This document shows, in pieces, positions 26,250 through 34,709 of a stretch of DNA of 41,478 nucleotides (positions are counted from its first letter, which is position 1; the number at the start of each line of letters is the position of its first letter). The translations under genes and the position numbers were made by a program. Location of the stretch: contig NZ_JAAZSQ010000028.1 in assembly GCF_012395835.1 (NCBI RefSeq), positions 1,406-42,883 of the forward strand, in the 5' to 3' direction. The notes beneath the pieces are model-generated. The model saw nothing but the letters and a program-made list of their open reading frames with translations. It made no database searches and was not told the DNA's origin. This stretch comes from Arthrobacter mobilis. GTDB lineage: Bacteria > Actinomycetota > Actinomycetes > Actinomycetales > Micrococcaceae.

Positions 26250-26702
26250 ACAGCTTCGGCCGGGCCGGGTACGTCGTTATCACGTTCCTGCTGATCGACA
26301 AGGCCGGGCGCCGCGTACTGACCGTCCCGCCGCAGTGGCTGTGCGCCGTCGTCCTCGCGATCATCGGACTGTGGGCCGGCGCCAGCGCCCGTTGTACTCA
26401 TCCTCTTCCTGGTCTTCTCGTTCTTCAACGCCGGGTACAACACGTTGACGAACGTCTACCCGGGCGAGGTCCTCCCGACCGAGATCCGAGGGATCGGAAC
26501 GGGTTTCGCAGCCGCCGTCAGCCGGGTCGGGGCGGGCATTGGCATCTTCCTGCTGCCGATCTCGATGGAGAGCCTCGGCTCCGGCCCGACCATGCTGATC
26601 GCCGCCGGTGTCGCCCTCGCCGGTGCTGCGCTCTCCCAGTGGCTGGCCCCGGAGACAAAGGGTAAGACCCTCACCGAAGCGGCAGCAGGGTACTCACATT
26701 AA
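26250..26702 (+). pseudogene. C-terminal remnant of an MFS sugar/metabolite transporter
   Basis: One frame gives GYVVITFLLIDKAGRRVL (26267 onward) and runs to about 26385. Similarity then resumes in another frame as LILFLVFSFFNAGYNTL and continues through VYPGEVLPTEIRGIGTGFAA to WLAPETKGKTLTEAA and a stop at 26702. These are helices 9 to 12 of an SP/AHS-type MFS transporter (PTEIRGxGxG and PETKGKTL are family signatures). The N-terminal half is missing and a frameshift splits what remains. Confidence 0.75.
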
Positions 26703-26956
26703 CGGCGGCGTTGCCCGTTGGTGAAGGCGTCGCCCGTTCCGTTGCCGTTCATCGAAGGCCAATGAATTTCGTGCCGGACGTTCAGTCCGGCACCAACCAG
26801 TCCGGCACCAAATTGGCCACCTCAGGGACAACTCGGAGGAGACAGCATGGCGCCCAGCAACTACCCCGGTTGGTCTCGGTCCCCTTTTCCTCAAGCACCC
26901 GGGTCATCCGCCCGATCCGGGTAGGGCGGGCCGGGCCGCTCCAGTCGATCACCGTA
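26703..26956. other. Gene-poor remnant region with repeats
   Basis: No intact gene. A 9-bp hairpin, GTGCCGGAC (26771-26779) with GTCCGGCAC (26785-26793), overlaps a direct repeat CAGTCCGGCACCAA at 26783-26796 and 26799-26812. A good ribosome site (GGAGGAG) precedes ATG 26847, but the frame closes after 25 codons, so it is probably the stub of a lost gene. Confidence 0.45.
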
Positions 26957-27943
26957 CTATCTGCGGGGAAGGACCGCCGAGCCCTGCGCGGCATAGAAGG
27001 CGGCGCTCCGGCTCAGCGCCTGCGTCGCCTCCGCCAACATGCGCCCGTAGTGGAGGAAGGCGTGGAGCACACCGTTGAACTCCTCCAGCCTGTGCGGAAT
27101 CCCGAGCTCGGCCAATACCGCGGCGAGGGCATGGCTGTCGTCACGGAGCGGATCGAGCTCGGCCGAGACAATGTAGCAGGGCGGCACACCCGCGGCCAGG
27201 TCGGCCGACAGGCAGTCGATGTACGGGCTGCGGAGATCCTCGGCCGACCGTATGTACATTGCCGAATACGCCTCCAGGTCCTCCCGTGTGAGGCCGTCCC
27301 ACGGTCCGCCGAACAGACGGCGCGACGCTGAGTCCGTGAGACCGTACATGCCGTAGTAGAGGAGGAGCGCCCGGATGCCGCCCGCCCCCGAGAGCTCGTC
27401 CCGGAGGTACAGGTACGTGCCGAGAGCGAGGCTGGCCCCCGCGGAGTCGCCCGCGAGCGCCAGGTCGCCGCCGTCGATGTGGTGGTCCGCGCCATGGGCG
27501 CGGAGGTACTCCACGGCGGCCGCGCACTCCTGGATCGCGCTCGGGAAGCGCGCCTCGGGCGAGAGCCGGTAGTCGACGCTGACGACCGCTGCGCCCGTTT
27601 CCGCGGCGAGGACGCGGCAGATCCGATCGTGCGTGTCGACGCTTCCCATCAGGTACCCGCCGCCGTGGATGTAGACGATCGCCGGGAGGCTGCCTTCCGC
27701 CGAGGGGGAGTAAATGCGGATCTTCACGCTGCCGAAGGGGCCCCCCGGCGCCGTCGTGTCGACGGTCTGCGCCATGCCAGGCCCGCCCTCGTTCCAAAAG
27801 GCGCGCTCGCGCGCGTAACTGGCCCGGATGGCGTCGACATCGCCGGCAGCACTGGCCGGGGAACCTGCGGTCAGCTCGTCCTGCTTGTCCAGCACAGCCC
27901 GCATCTGCGGTGTCAGCCGGCTGAGGACATCGATCTTGTTCAT
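26957..27943 (-). CDS. HSL-family alpha/beta hydrolase (acetyl-esterase-like)
   Basis: A 328-residue cytoplasmic esterase of the hormone-sensitive-lipase family. The oxyanion motif HGGG is at 93-96, the nucleophile S167 in GDSAG (165-169), with D264 in AELDPLRDD and H294 in GVLHAF completing the triad. The start is ATG 27943 with AAGGAG 8 bases upstream. It probably hydrolyses short acyl esters. It lies 179 bases downstream of the carnitine-type operon on the same strand; a functional link, for example to acyl-carnitine, is possible but unproven. Confidence 0.9.
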   Translation of the reverse strand: MNKIDVLSRLTPQMRAVLDKQDELTAGSPASAAGDVDAIRASYARERAFWNEGGPGMAQTVDTTAPGGPFGSVKIRIYSPSAEGSLPAIVYIHGGGYLMGSVDTHDRICRVLAAETGAAVVSVDYRLSPEARFPSAIQECAAAVEYLRAHGADHHIDGGDLALAGDSAGASLALGTYLYLRDELSGAGGIRALLLYYGMYGLTDSASRRLFGGPWDGLTREDLEAYSAMYIRSAEDLRSPYIDCLSADLAAGVPPCYIVSAELDPLRDDSHALAAVLAELGIPHRLEEFNGVLHAFLHYGRMLAEATQALSRSAAFYAAQGSAVLPRR

Positions 27944-28122
27944 GTACGGTTACTCCTTCTTGCCATTCCGAGGCGGCGACGGCAACGAGACTCCTTCGGG
28001 TGTGCTTGGATGCCCAGCACCACGACCTCGCGGGTGCGCTTCATGGTGTGGCAGGTCATGCGGGCAGGCCGTGCACCGCGGAAGGGGCAGTTCCGCAGTG
28101 CCGTACTATCGATTGGCACGTT
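27944..28122. other. Intergenic region before the esterase, with a small upstream ORF
   Basis: On the minus strand ATG 28044 opens a 34-codon frame (MKRTREVVVLGIQAHP start) whose TGA overlaps the esterase ATG as ATGA. It has no ribosome site. Its first residues resemble the start of thiolase-type proteins, so it may be a gene stub or a leader peptide. A weak hairpin, GCGGAA (28078-28083) with TTCCGC (28091-28096), may end the ABC operon. Confidence 0.35.
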
Positions 28123-29802
28123 TTAAAGGGCTGGCACGTTGGCCAGCAACTCGCGGGTGTAGCTGTGCCGGGCATTGTCGAGCACCTCGTCGGTGCTTCC
28201 CAGTTCCACGATCCGGCCGCTCTGCAGGACTGCCATGCGCTGGGAGATGTGCCGTGCCAAGGCGATGTTGTGGGTAACGAAAAGCATGGACATGCCCGAT
28301 TCGTGCTGCAGGCTGCGCAGCAGATCGATGATGGAGGCCTGCACGGAAACATCAAGGGCCGAGGTGACTTCGTCGCAGACCAGCAGGGACGGGGCGTTGA
28401 CCAGTGCACGGGCGATGGCGGCGCGCTGGCGCTCGCCGCCGCTCAGGTCGCGGGGGCGGCGGTCCAGGTAGCTTTCGCCCAGCCGGACCTGGTCCAGCGC
28501 CTCGCGCACCCGACGCCGCCGTTCCTTCCGGCCCATCCTGCCGGTCATGAGCAGCGGAACTTCCACCGATTCACAGATCGTCCGGCGCGGGTTGAGCGAG
28601 GAAAAGGGGCTCTGGAACACGTACTGGACGCGCCGGCGCTGTTCCGTGGTGCGGGCCCGGGTCCCTGCTGCCAGTTCTTCGCTGTCCAGGCAGACCCGCC
28701 CGGAGTAATCGTCATTCAGGCCGGCAATGCACCGCGAGAGCGTTGTCTTGCCCGAACCGGATTCGCCCAGCAGCATCATGGACTCGCCCTGCCGCAAGGA
28801 GAAACTGATGCCGGCCAGCACCTGGTTGCTGCCGTAGGCCAGCTGCAGGTCCGCCACCTCCAGCAGGTTCCGCCCCTCGCGCCCCTCGGGCACTTCAGGG
28901 GACGGGCGTCCTGCCGGATCGGGGACCACGGCCTGCGCGCCGGTGATCGCGGTGACACGGCCGATCTGGCGCCTGCCGGCCAAATCCGGCACGGCGGCCA
29001 GGAGCTTGCGGGTGTAGTCGTGCTGCGGCCGGTAAAGCACCTGGTCCGTTGGGCCCTGTTCCACGACTTCGCCGGAGAGCATGACCGCGACGTCGTCCGC
29101 CACCTTGGCCACCACCGCCAGATCGTGCGTAATGTACAGGCCGGCGACGCGGTGCCGGTCAGCCAGCTGGGCGATGGTCTGCAGCACCAGCGCCTGCGTG
29201 GTGACGTCCAGGCCCGTCGTCGGCTCATCCAGCACCATTACTGCCGGCCGGCAGGCGAAGGCCATCGCGATGCCCACACGCTGCTGCTGGCCGCCGGATA
29301 GCTGGTGCGGATAGCGGCGCTGGTACGCGGGGTCGTTCTTCAGGCCCACTTCGGCCAGCACCTCGGCGGTGCGGGCCCGGCGGTCCGCGTCCGACGACCC
29401 GTAACCCTGGATCTGGAGGACCTCCAGGATCTGGTCACCGATCCGCATGGCGGGGTTCAGGGACAACGCCGGGTCCTGGGGGACGTAGGAGATGGCACCG
29501 CCGCGCAGTTTGCGCCGTTGGGATTCCGGCAGATCCAGCAGGTTCCCGGCCTGCCCGGCACCGGCCAGCTGGACGGAGCCCGCGGTGTGCACCAGCCCCT
29601 GCCGGAAGTGTCCCAGGCACGCCAGCCCGGCCGTGGTCTTGCCGGACCCGGATTCACCGACCAAGGCAAGGATTTTGCCTGGCCGCAGCTCGAAGGACAC
29701 CCCGTGGAGGATCTCCTCGCCGGATGCCGTGGCGACCTTCAGCCCTTCCACGCTCAGGACAGGGGTGGTGGTCATGGTGTCTTCCCGGACCGGACTGCTC
29801 AT
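28123..29802 (-). CDS. Fused dual ATPase of an oligopeptide-type ABC transporter (DppD-DppF)
   Basis: A 559-residue protein in which the two ATPases of a Dpp/Opp importer are fused. Cassette 1 has Walker A GESGSGKT (49-56), signature LSGGQQQR (168-175) and Walker B VLDEPTTGLD (190-199). Cassette 2 has Walker A GESGSGKT (336-343), an LSGGERQR signature and VCDEVTSALD. The start overlaps the DppC-type permease stop as ATGA; an in-frame ATG 29775 is an alternative. It drives uptake of the substrate captured by the lipoprotein gene in the same operon. Confidence 0.92.
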   Translation of the reverse strand: MSSPVREDTMTTTPVLSVEGLKVATASGEEILHGVSFELRPGKILALVGESGSGKTTAGLACLGHFRQGLVHTAGSVQLAGAGQAGNLLDLPESQRRKLRGGAISYVPQDPALSLNPAMRIGDQILEVLQIQGYGSSDADRRARTAEVLAEVGLKNDPAYQRRYPHQLSGGQQQRVGIAMAFACRPAVMVLDEPTTGLDVTTQALVLQTIAQLADRHRVAGLYITHDLAVVAKVADDVAVMLSGEVVEQGPTDQVLYRPQHDYTRKLLAAVPDLAGRRQIGRVTAITGAQAVVPDPAGRPSPEVPEGREGRNLLEVADLQLAYGSNQVLAGISFSLRQGESMMLLGESGSGKTTLSRCIAGLNDDYSGRVCLDSEELAAGTRARTTEQRRRVQYVFQSPFSSLNPRRTICESVEVPLLMTGRMGRKERRRRVREALDQVRLGESYLDRRPRDLSGGERQRAAIARALVNAPSLLVCDEVTSALDVSVQASIIDLLRSLQHESGMSMLFVTHNIALARHISQRMAVLQSGRIVELGSTDEVLDNARHSYTRELLANVPAL

Positions 29803-30686
29803 TTGCTTGCTCCCGTGTTGGAGTTGGCCGCGGCACGGGCCAAGGAATCAGTGATGAGGTTGGTTCCGACCGTCAGGACGGCGATGGCCAGCACCGGCAG
29901 CAGGACGCCCCAGGGCTGGACGACCAGGGCGATCCGGTTCTCGTTGATCATCAGGCCCCAGTCCGCGGTGGGCGGCTGCATGCCCAGTCCCAGGAAGGAG
30001 AGCGAGGCCACGGCGCCGATGGAGTAGGTCATCCGCAGGCCGAGTTCCACCATCAACGGGCCTGTGATGTTGGGCAGCACGTCCTGGACGAGGATCTTCC
30101 ACTTCGGCACGGCGTACATTTCGGCGGCGCGGATGAAATCCTCGGTGATCACGTTTACGGTGGCCGAGCGCGTTACGCGGGCGATCCGCGGCGCGTGGGT
30201 AATGCCGATGACGGTCACCAGGACCCAGCCCTGCGGGCCGAGCACGGTGATGGCCAGCAGCGCGAAGACCAGCTGCGGCAGCGCCAGCAGGACATCGTTG
30301 CTGCGCATGATGATGCCGTCCACCCGGCCGCCCCGGTACGCCGCGGTCATGCCCACGAGCACTCCCAGCGCCATGCCCAGCAGGGTGGCCAGGGCGGCGT
30401 ACATCAGCAGCCGCAGGCCCCCGCCGAGGAAGCGGGACAGGACGTCGCGGCCAAGGTTGTCGGTGCCCAGCATGCCGTCGGGCTGGAACGGGCGGCCGGC
30501 GAATTCGGTGCTGGTGTACCCGGTGGCCCATGGCAGCAGCAGCGGCCCCAGCAGTGCCAGGAGGACGACGGCGGCGGCCAGGCCGATGCCGACCTTCGCC
30601 TGCCGCTGCCGGATCAGGCGGCGGAAAAGCCCGGGGGGAGTTTCGACTTCGCGGGCAATGATCTGAGGTGAATCAATTACGCTCAT
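29799..30686 (-). CDS. Oligopeptide-type ABC transporter permease (DppC family)
   Basis: A 295-residue membrane protein. The cytoplasmic N-terminus and first helix (about 32-55) precede the DppC-typical HxGTDxxGRD-like segment MLGTDNLGRDVLSR, five further helices and an EAA-type loop region around EDFIRAAEMYAVPKWKI. It starts in a 4-base ATGA overlap with the DppB-type gene and ends in another with the ATPase gene. Confidence 0.92.
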   Translation of the reverse strand: MSVIDSPQIIAREVETPPGLFRRLIRQRQAKVGIGLAAAVVLLALLGPLLLPWATGYTSTEFAGRPFQPDGMLGTDNLGRDVLSRFLGGGLRLLMYAALATLLGMALGVLVGMTAAYRGGRVDGIIMRSNDVLLALPQLVFALLAITVLGPQGWVLVTVIGITHAPRIARVTRSATVNVITEDFIRAAEMYAVPKWKILVQDVLPNITGPLMVELGLRMTYSIGAVASLSFLGLGMQPPTADWGLMINENRIALVVQPWGVLLPVLAIAVLTVGTNLITDSLARAAANSNTGASK

Positions 30687-31639
30687 CGGGCGCCCCCTGT
30701 ACGCAGCTTGGGATTAGTCAGGATTCCGACGGCATCGGCCAGCAGGTTGACCACGATGTACACCGCGGCGACCAGGATCGACAGGGCCTGGACCACCTGG
30801 ACGTCGCGGTTGGCCACCGCGTCCACGAGGGCCTGGCCAATGCCCGGGTAGCGGAAGAGGAATTCCACCACCACGACGCCGCCGGCCATCCAGGCCAGCT
30901 GGATGGCGACCACCTGGGCCACCGGCGAGAGAGCGTGCGGCAGTGCGTGGCGCAGGATGACCTGGCGCTCCGGCACGCCCTTCAGCCGGGCCATTTCCAC
31001 ATAGCCGGAGTCCAGCACTTCGAGCATCGTGGCCCGCATCATCCGGGCGATATACGGTGTGACCATCAGTACCAGCGTCATGACCGGAAGTACCAGTTGG
31101 AGCGGGTAGTTCCAGACGGCTTCGCCCGGCGGAGCCATCGTCACCGACGGCAGGATGGGGAACACCGTCGTGGAGAACAGCGTGACAAGCGCAATGCCGA
31201 TGACGAACTCCGGCAGGGCAGCCAGGACCAGGCTGGTGCCGGTGACCACGTGGTCCCCGGTGTGGCCGTGGCGGAGCGCGCTGTAGGTCCCCACCAGCAG
31301 TCCGGCCGGAATGCTGATGATGCTGGCTGCCGTCAGCAGCACCAGCGAGGCAGCGATCCGTTCGCCGAGCAGGTCCGCTACCGGACCGCCGGAGGCTGCC
31401 GAGACCCCGAAGTCTCCGGTGAGCAGGCCGCCCAGCCAGGACAGGTAGCGCTGCCATGCCGGGTCGTTGAGGTTCATTTGCTCGCGCAGGGCGGCCAGCC
31501 GCTCCGGTGTGGCCTGCTGGCCCAGGATGGCCTGGGCCGGATCACCGGGCAGCAGCAGGGTGGCCACGAAGACCAGCACGGACACGGCCAGCAGGATCAG
31601 GACGCTGGTGGCCAGCCGGCGCAGGATGATCGAGGTCAT
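30683..31639 (-). CDS. Oligopeptide-type ABC transporter permease (DppB family)
   Basis: A 318-residue permease with the N-terminal membrane anchor (LATSVLILLAVSVLVFVATLLLPGDPA), the DppB loop GLLTGDFGVS, and the EAA-type segment MLEVLDSGYVEMARLKGVPERQV. It forms the channel with the DppC-type partner. It overlaps both neighbours by ATGA. Confidence 0.92.
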   Translation of the reverse strand: MTSIILRRLATSVLILLAVSVLVFVATLLLPGDPAQAILGQQATPERLAALREQMNLNDPAWQRYLSWLGGLLTGDFGVSAASGGPVADLLGERIAASLVLLTAASIISIPAGLLVGTYSALRHGHTGDHVVTGTSLVLAALPEFVIGIALVTLFSTTVFPILPSVTMAPPGEAVWNYPLQLVLPVMTLVLMVTPYIARMMRATMLEVLDSGYVEMARLKGVPERQVILRHALPHALSPVAQVVAIQLAWMAGGVVVVEFLFRYPGIGQALVDAVANRDVQVVQALSILVAAVYIVVNLLADAVGILTNPKLRTGGAR

Positions 31640-33240
31640 GACGGGGTACCTCCTAGCCAGACACGGCGGAATTCGAAACCGGACAGGGCCAGGCCGGTAC
31701 GGTTAGGTACCAGTCCGGCGACATACTGCTGGTAGGCGTCCGCCTGGTTGGCGTGGCCCCAGATGATGTAGCCGCCTTCGTTGTATTCGATTTCCATGGC
31801 CTTGCCGATGAGTACGTTGCGTTCGGCCGCGTCCACGGTGCCCGTGGCCTGCTCAATCAAGGCGTTGAACTGCGGATGGTTCCAGTGCGTCTCGTTGAAC
31901 GGTGCGGTGGGCAATGTGCTGGCGGCAACCTGCGGCAGGTAGTTGCGGGTGTAGTAGAAGTCCTGCGCAAAGTCCCACTGCAGGTAGCTGTCCCCGAAAA
32001 AGGTGGTGGTGTCCACCTGGCGGATCTTTACGGTAATGCCGGCGGCAGCCGCCTGTTGGGCGAAGACCTGCGCCGCTTCCACGGCCCCGGACTGAATGGG
32101 CGCGGTGACAAGCTCCACCGTGAGCCCGTCGGCATAGCCGGCTTCGGCCAGCAGTTCCTTGGCTTTGGCGATGTCCTGCACGCGCTGGGGCAGGTGGGAG
32201 GGATAACCCGGGTCGAAGGGCGAATACATGTCATTGCCCAGGCTGCCGTTGCCGCTGAGCACCTGCTCGATCATCTGCTCGCGGTCCACTGCCAGGCGGA
32301 AAGCCTGGCGGACGCGGACATCGTCAAACGGGGGCCTGTCCACGCGCATGGTGAAAGGCATCCAGGCACCCGTTTCGGACTTGAGGATGCTGATCCGGGG
32401 ATCGGCCTCGATGACTTCCAGCAATGCGAGCGGAATCTGGCCGATGGCGTCCACCTGGGTGGAGAGCAGGGCGTTGATCAGTGCGTCGTCGTCACTGAAG
32501 TTCAGGATTTCCAGCTCGTCCAGGTAGGGCTCCCCCTCCCGCCAGTAATGCTCGTTGCGGGCAAAGACGCTGTTTCGCCCCGGGGAAAAGGACCGGTATT
32601 TGAAGGGGCCGGTGCCCACAGGGTCGGCCGGGTCGTAGTCCTCCGGGACGATGCCCAGCGTGTACTGGCCCAGCGAATCATCGAACGTCGCGCTGGGGCT
32701 GCTGAGCCGGAATTCCACCCTGTGCTCACCGAGTACGGCCACTTCATCCAGGATGGCCAGCGCCGCGGCCCCGCTCTTGGGATCGTCCGGATTAACAATG
32801 CGCCTGAAGCTGGCCGCAACGTCGCGTCCGGTCATGGGACGGCCATCATGGAATTTCACGCCCCGGCGCAGATCCACCGTCCAGATCCGGGCGTCGGCGG
32901 ACGGCGTGACCCGGGTGGCCAGCAGCGGCTTGAGTTCGTAGTTTTCGTCCCGGTAGAGGAGCGGTTCGTACAAGTTCACCACCCGGGCAATGTCGGTGGT
33001 GCTGACGGAGGAGTGGGCGTCCAGGCTGTCCACCGCACCGCCTCCGGCCAGACCCACCCGCAGCCGGCCCCCGCGCTGCGGCGGTCCGTCCGGATTGACC
33101 AGGACAGCGGCCGGATTCGCCCCGCAGGCTGCCAGCAGGCCGCCGAGTCCGATAACCATTCCCAGACCCAGCACCCGGCGGCGGGTCGGATGGAGCGCAG
33201 CCGGGCCAGGCGGCAGGCTGCGCGGAGAAGATGCTTCCAC
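31636..33240 (-). CDS. Family 5 extracellular solute-binding lipoprotein
   Basis: A 534-residue SBP_bac_5 protein, the binding component of the Dpp-type transporter. A twin-arginine-like stretch (TRRRVLGLG) and hydrophobic core lead to the lipobox LAAC with C39. The mature domain shows GGRLRVGLAGGG, the family motif RRGVKFHDGRPMTGRDV and DPVGTGPFKY. GTG 33240 is preferred because AAGGA lies 5 bases upstream; the frame reaching 33294 enters the thioesterase gene. Ligand unknown. Beside carnitine-degradation enzymes, carnitine, acyl-carnitine or a betaine conjugate is the leading guess. Confidence 0.9.
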   Translation of the reverse strand: MEASSPRSLPPGPAALHPTRRRVLGLGMVIGLGGLLAACGANPAAVLVNPDGPPQRGGRLRVGLAGGGAVDSLDAHSSVSTTDIARVVNLYEPLLYRDENYELKPLLATRVTPSADARIWTVDLRRGVKFHDGRPMTGRDVAASFRRIVNPDDPKSGAAALAILDEVAVLGEHRVEFRLSSPSATFDDSLGQYTLGIVPEDYDPADPVGTGPFKYRSFSPGRNSVFARNEHYWREGEPYLDELEILNFSDDDALINALLSTQVDAIGQIPLALLEVIEADPRISILKSETGAWMPFTMRVDRPPFDDVRVRQAFRLAVDREQMIEQVLSGNGSLGNDMYSPFDPGYPSHLPQRVQDIAKAKELLAEAGYADGLTVELVTAPIQSGAVEAAQVFAQQAAAAGITVKIRQVDTTTFFGDSYLQWDFAQDFYYTRNYLPQVAASTLPTAPFNETHWNHPQFNALIEQATGTVDAAERNVLIGKAMEIEYNEGGYIIWGHANQADAYQQYVAGLVPNRTGLALSGFEFRRVWLGGTPS

Positions 33241-33266
33241 GGATCCTTCTTTCTCAGAGGGAGCGG

Positions 33267-33737
33267 CTAGGAGGTGACTTTCCTGCCGATCCAATCCGGT
33301 GCCTCGCCTTCGAGGCCGGTTCTGAATCTGCTGATGCTGTCCAGGACGGGAACGGGAAACGGGGTGCTGCGGCCCGAGTTCTGGTCCACATGCAGGGCCA
33401 GCAATTCTTCGGTGGCTATGACCTGTTCCCCGGTGCGCATCTCGTGGGCCAGATGAAGCTTCTTCGCCCCGGCACCAACAATCCGGGTGGTTACGGTCAG
33501 CTCGGTCCCCAGCCCTGTCTCGGCCAGGTACCGGACATGCGCCTCAACGGTATAGAGCGAACTGCCGGCCGCTGCCCGGTATGCCTGGCCCATCCCCAAC
33601 CGGTCCATGACCTGGTCGGTGGCGAAGCCGAAGACCAGCACGTAGAACGCCTCCGACATATGCCCGTTGTAGTCGATCCAGTCCGGCTGGACCGTGCACC
33701 GGTAGGCCGGCAGTGCACTCACCGCCGTACCCGTCAT
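33267..33737 (-). CDS. Hotdog-fold acyl-CoA thioesterase, betainyl-CoA thioesterase candidate
   Basis: A 156-residue 4HBT-like thioesterase. The hotdog active-site stretch is QPDWIDYNGHMSEAFY (residues 17-32), followed by the typical EAHVRYLAETGLGTEL strand pair. In carnitine degradation the matching enzyme (CdhB) hydrolyses betainyl-CoA to glycine betaine and CoA, and in some bacteria it is fused to the dehydrogenase. The ATG overlaps the dehydrogenase stop as ATGA, which supports the same step order. The assignment depends on this context. Confidence 0.8.
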   Translation of the reverse strand: MTGTAVSALPAYRCTVQPDWIDYNGHMSEAFYVLVFGFATDQVMDRLGMGQAYRAAAGSSLYTVEAHVRYLAETGLGTELTVTTRIVGAGAKKLHLAHEMRTGEQVIATEELLALHVDQNSGRSTPFPVPVLDSISRFRTGLEGEAPDWIGRKVTS

Positions 33738-34705
33738 GGCTGGTCCGCCTTGAGAGCCGCCAGCACATTCCGGATCGCAATGATCGCCTCGTCCCGTTCG
33801 GCCACCAGCTCGGCAACCGACCGGCCATCGGCCTCCTCGTCGCAGCCGGCAATCACCGCGTCACGCAGTCCGGCGGTCAGCTCCGGCGCGTCCAGCCGTG
33901 TCCACGGGGACTTCAGGGACGGGCCGAAATGATCGAGCATGTGGGCCATGCCGCCTTCGCCCCCGGCCAGATGGAAGGTGAGCATCGGGCCCTGGATGGG
34001 CCAGCGAAGCCCCGGTCCGTCCGTGATGGCCAGATCGATTTGTTCGACGGTCGCCTCGCCGTTGTCCACCATGTGCAGCGCCTCGCGCCACAAGGCCTCC
34101 TGGAGCCGGTTGGCAATGAACCCGGGCACTTCCCGGTCCATGGTGATCACCGACTTGCCGATGTGCTCGTACCAGGCCGAAGCCCATTTCACCGCTGCCG
34201 CCGAAGTGTTCTCGCCGCCGACTACTTCCACCAGCGGGATCAGGTAGGGCGGATTGAAGGGGTGGCCAACCACCAGCCGGGACGGGTTCGCTGCTGCCGT
34301 GGCCATTTCCGTCATGCCGTAGCCGGAGGTCGAGGAGGCGATAACGACATTGGGTGCGGCCACCGCATCGATCTGCGCGAGCAGGGACTGCTTCAGGTCC
34401 AGGACCTCCGGCGCGCTCTCCTGCACGAAACCGGCGCCGGCCACGGCCTCGGCCAGGTCCGCATGGACGCTGATGTTGTCCTTCGACGCCGTCGGCGCCA
34501 GCCCCAGCTTCGTCAAGGCCGGCCAGGCGGCGTCGGTGAGCCGGCGCAGCTTCACTTCGGCATCCGGCGAGGGGTCCCACGCCTTCACCCGGTAGCCGCG
34601 GGCCAGGAAGTAGGCGGCCCAGCCGCCGCCGATGGTGCCGATCCCCACACAGGCGACCGTGTCGACGTCGTTCATCTCCAGGGGCGTGAATTCTTCGGTA
34701 GTCAT
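33734..34705 (-). CDS. L-carnitine dehydrogenase-like 3-hydroxyacyl-CoA dehydrogenase family enzyme
   Basis: A 323-residue NAD-dependent dehydrogenase. The Rossmann loop GIGTIGG lies at 21-27, the catalytic-histidine motif of the family is VVGHPFNPP, and a C-terminal helical domain carries GLRWPIQGP. CdhA-type enzymes oxidise L-carnitine to 3-dehydrocarnitine. The ATG at 34705 is 4 bases after the BKACE stop; the longer frame to 34798 runs through that gene and is rejected. Neighbouring BKACE and thioesterase genes make carnitine dehydrogenase much more likely than a general hydroxyacyl-CoA dehydrogenase. Confidence 0.85.
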   Translation of the reverse strand: MTTEEFTPLEMNDVDTVACVGIGTIGGGWAAYFLARGYRVKAWDPSPDAEVKLRRLTDAAWPALTKLGLAPTASKDNISVHADLAEAVAGAGFVQESAPEVLDLKQSLLAQIDAVAAPNVVIASSTSGYGMTEMATAAANPSRLVVGHPFNPPYLIPLVEVVGGENTSAAAVKWASAWYEHIGKSVITMDREVPGFIANRLQEALWREALHMVDNGEATVEQIDLAITDGPGLRWPIQGPMLTFHLAGGEGGMAHMLDHFGPSLKSPWTRLDAPELTAGLRDAVIAGCDEEADGRSVAELVAERDEAIIAIRNVLAALKADQP

Positions 34706-34709
34706 GGCG

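Noticed and set aside
26783-26812. Possible CRISPR-like repeat
   Set aside because: Only two copies with a 2-base spacer; no array or cas gene.
26711-27331. 206-codon plus-strand frame over the esterase
   Set aside because: Shadow of the esterase gene with no recognisable protein features.
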